The position numbers and the translations under genes were made by a program. A DNA stretch of 64,000 bases, from positions 124,001 through 188,000 of the forward strand of contig JAJNNQ010000139.1 in the NCBI GenBank assembly GCA_027886175.1, written 5' to 3'. A model generated the notes under the pieces. That model did not search any database and was not told where the DNA came from. It saw only the letters and a list, made by a program, of their open reading frames with translations. This document shows, in pieces, positions 61,202 to 64,000 of this stretch (the first letter of the stretch is position 1; each line of letters opens with the position of its first letter). The stretch comes from Phylloscopus collybita (Eukaryota; Chordata; Aves; Passeriformes; Phylloscopidae).

Positions 61202-61700
61202 TTTCTACAAGGTGACCAGAAGCTGTTCGCCAGCACCCGCTTGCAGCGACCGAGTTCGGCTTTCCACGTTCTTCCCCGGCTCTCTTTCGCTTCTCCGCAC
61301 AAGCTGCGGCTGTACCGAAGACGCCGCTGGCTGTGCTTCCGCGAAGCGCTGCTTTCTCGGCAAAACGCAGCTTCTCGTTCTTGACAGCTCTGCTATGCAG
61401 AAGCACAGGAAAGCCGGCAGAGCTGCTCCTCTAGCTGCTCTACGCAGAGGCAACTGTAAATCATCTAGACAGTGATCCTGTTGTGGAAAAGGCAGGAAAG
61501 TGGCTGCAAAAGCGTTTTGGCTTGCTGGAAGCAGCAGCAAGCACGCGGGCTTCTCTGCACGCTGCAAACACAAAACAGAAGCACCTACACGGCGAGAGGA
61601 GACTGCCTGACACCTGCTGCACTCAGTACAGCTCTGGGCTGCTGCCAGGAAAGGTATTTCAAGGAACTAGCCACGGGGACTCTGCACTGTGCTGGGAGAG
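61202..61700 (-). repeat. 499-bp CpG-rich repeat, inverted unit B2
   Basis: Complete unit in reverse orientation, mirroring A1. It ends at 61,700 in CTGGGAGAGTCC, exactly mirroring the joint with the satellite at 59,332. Confidence 0.92.
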
Positions 61701-64000
61701 TCCTCATTTGTATAGAATTTTAGTGGAATTTTAGTAGGCATAGGCCCAGTGTCTGGCAGACAGCATTAGGCACGAACGGTGGTCCATTTCCTTGGGAAAC
61801 CAAAGTCTCCATCTTACGTGCCTGATGTCAGTTTGTAGGAGGCCTTTGGCACTACAAGGGCAGACAAACTTCCAACTGGTGGTAGATTCCGTGTGGGAGA
61901 TATCCTCATTTGTGAGGAATTTCAGCAGGCATAACCCCAGTGGCAGGAAGACTGCATTAGACACAAACGGTGACCCTTTTCCATGGGAAACCGAAGTCTC
62001 TACCCCACGTTCCTGATGTTAGTTTGTAAGAGGCGTTTGGAAGTACAAGGGCAGAAAAACCTCCATCTCGTGGTAGATTGCACCTGGGAGATATCCTCAT
62101 TTTTATGGAATTTTAGTGGTATTAAAGTAGGCAGAAATCCAGCGGCAGGCAGACTGCTTTACACACGAATGCTGGCCCATATCCATGGGAAACCAAAGTC
62201 TCCACTCCTGGCTCCTCATGTCAGTTTGTAGAAGGCCTTTGGAAATACAAGGGCAGAAATACTTATATCTGGCGATAGACTGCACCCGGGAGATGTCTTC
62301 ATTTGTATGGAATTTCAGTGGAATTTTCGTAGGTAGAAGCCCAATGGCCGACAGACATTATTAGACATGAACGGTGGCCCATTTCCATGAGAAACCAAAG
62401 TCTCCACAACAGGTTCGTGATGTCAGTTTTTAGGAGGCCTTTGGCACTAGAAGGGTAAACAAATTTCGAACTGGTGGTGGATTCCATCTGGGAGATATCC
62501 TCATTTGTGAGGAATTTCAGCAGGCATAACCCCAGTGGCAGGCAGAGAGGATTAGACACGAACAGTGGCCCTTTTCCATGGGAAACCAAAATCTCCACCC
62601 CACGTTGCTTCTGTCACTTTGTAGGAGGCGTTTTCCAATATAAGGGCAGAGAAACTTCCATCTGGTTGTAGATTGCACCTGGGAGATATCCTCATTTCTA
62701 TGGAGTTTTAGTGGAATTTTAGTAGGAAGAAGCACAGTGGCAGGCAGACAGCATTAGACACGAACAATGGCCCATTTCTATGGGAAACCAAAGTCTCCAC
62801 CCCACGTTCCTGATGTCCGTTTCTAGGAGGCCTTTGACACTACAAAGGTAGAAAAACTTCCGTCTGGTGGTTGATTGCATCGGGGAGATATCCTCATTTG
62901 TATGGAATTTCAGCAGGTAAAAGCCCAGTGGCAGGCAGACAGCATTAGACATGAACGGTGGCCCTTTTCCCATGGGCAGCCAAAGTCTCCAAGCCACGTT
63001 CCTGATGTCAGGTTTTAGGAGGCCTTTGGCAGTACAAGGGCAAACAAACTTCCGTCTGGTGGCTGATTGCATCGGGGAGATATCCTCATTTGTATGGAAT
63101 TTCAGCAGGTAAAAGCCCAGTGGCAGGCAGATAGCATTAGACACGAACGGTGGCCCTTTTCCATGGGAAAACAAAGTCTCCAACCCAGGCTCCTGATGTC
63201 AGTTTGTAGGAGGCCTTTGGCATAAAAAGGGCAGACAAACTTCCATCTGGTGGGAAATTGCATTTGGGAGATATCCTCATTTGTAGGGTATTTTGGTAGG
63301 CTTCTGCCCACTGGCAGGCAGACAGCATTAGACACGAACAGTGGCCCCTTTCCATGGAAAAACAAATTATCCATCCTATGTTCCTGATGTCAGTTTTTAG
63401 GAGGCTTTTGGCACTGCAAGGGCTGACAAACTTCCACCTGGTGGTAGATTGCACCTGGGAGATATCCTCATTTTTATGGAATTTTAGTGGTATTTTAGTA
63501 CTCAGAAGCCCAATGGCAGACAGACAGCATTAAACATGAATGGTGGGCCTTTTCTATAGGAAACCAAAGTCTCCAGGTGAGGTTCCGAATGTCAGTTTGA
63601 AGGAGGCCTTTGGCACTGCAAGAGCAGACAAATTTCCATCTTGGTGGCATATTGCGTCTGGGAGATATCCTCATTTGTATGTAATTTCGGTAGTCATAAG
63701 TCAGTGGCAAGGAGACAGCATTAAACACCAAGGGTGGCCCTTTTCCATGGGAAACCAAAGCGTCCTCTCCAGATTCCTGATGTCAGTTTGTAGGAGGCCG
63801 TTGCATTACAAGGGCAGACAAACTTTCAACTGGTGGTAGACTCCATCTGGGAGATATCCTCATTTTTATGGAATTTTACTAGGCATAAGCCCAGTGGCAG
63901 GCACATAGCATTAGACAAAAAGGGTGGCCCATTTCCATGGGAAAGCAAAGTCTCCACCGCATATTCCTGATGACAATTTTTAGGAGGCCTTTGGCACTTT
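61701..64000 (-). repeat. Satellite block 4, inverted, runs off the window
   Basis: Reverse-oriented 191/202-bp monomers that mirror 57,033-59,332. HOR phase 1 falls near 63,171 on the minus strand; beyond it the sequence is the tail of the neighbouring HOR copy. The array continues past the window end. No gene-like content. Confidence 0.95.

Larger units (their letters stand above)
57033..64000. repeat. Large palindrome centred near 60,516 (arms at least 3.4 kb)
   Basis: Mirrored features across the centre have a constant coordinate sum of 121,033, from the 499-bp units outward through 57,579-59,302 and 61,731-63,454, and homology continues to the window end with a 1-bp shift. The arms share private variants absent from the 13-kb locus (for example GGGCCTATGCC) yet differ at scattered bases (for example CATGGTAATAGG near 58,645 against the mirrored CATGGAAATGGG). 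I estimate about 1% divergence by eye. Confidence 0.88.

Noticed and set aside
1..64000. CRISPR array or prokaryotic defence island
   Set aside because: The repeat unit is 191/202 bp with no short direct repeat plus unique spacer pattern, no cas-like frames exist, and solo LTRs with target duplications show a eukaryotic genome.
57033..64000. Palindrome as an assembly or read fold-back artefact
   Set aside because: The arms differ at scattered bases, the joint is off-centre by 137 bp, and the same joint occurs independently at 13.75 kb. An artefact cannot be fully excluded without reads.
1..64000. CENP-B box, telomeric TTAGGG arrays, tRNA or rRNA genes
   Set aside because: No matching motif or run was seen on either strand by eye. 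A computed motif scan would be needed to exclude single degenerate matches.

Overview
The window is non-coding satellite heterochromatin from a eukaryote, most likely a vertebrate. A bird is my inference from the roughly 190-bp satellite class and a short retroviral solo LTR; the sequence does not prove it. I see no protein gene, tRNA, rRNA or CRISPR array. All open frames are 60-172 codons long and recur with every repeat copy on both strands.

About 94% of the window (roughly 305-310 monomers) is one satellite family. Monomers come in two lengths, 191 and 202 bp. The 202-bp form carries an extra 11-bp copy of an AT-rich ACTAAAATTCC-like segment, and the two forms are interspersed. Most monomers keep EcoRV (GATATC), StuI (AGGCCT) and NcoI (CCATGG) sites at fixed phases.

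Layout: 1-13,206 satellite on +; 13,207-13,754 one full and one partial unit of a different, CpG-rich 499-bp repeat; 13,772-28,657 satellite on -; 28,658-59,332 satellite on +, containing two copies of a 368-bp solo LTR (33,636-34,003 and 35,188-35,555); 59,333-61,700 a head-to-head array of 499-bp units (about 2.65 units +, then 2.1 units -); 61,701-64,000 satellite on -.

Above the monomer there is a very long higher-order repeat (HOR). The same ordered series of variant monomers restarts at 1, 11,737, 38,882 and 57,863, and on the minus strand near 63,171. The best-preserved copy (38,882-57,862) is 18,981 bp, about 97 monomers, and includes a nearly perfect 2,744-bp tandem duplication. The copy at 1-11,736 is the same series minus about 785 bp and about 6.46 kb. 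The 499-bp repeats interrupt two different HOR copies at the same phase (base 1,470), while two other copies carry the uninterrupted site.

Inferred history: a satellite array with a very long HOR; one entry of a 499-bp repeat at HOR phase 1,470; formation of a palindrome centred on that repeat; duplication of the palindromic region, one copy of which then lost most of its second arm (13.75 kb); one LTR insertion into a divergent monomer, later copied by a 1,552-bp tandem duplication; and repeated loss or gain of blocks of monomers. Boundaries, offsets and difference counts come from reading by eye, so identity values are approximate.
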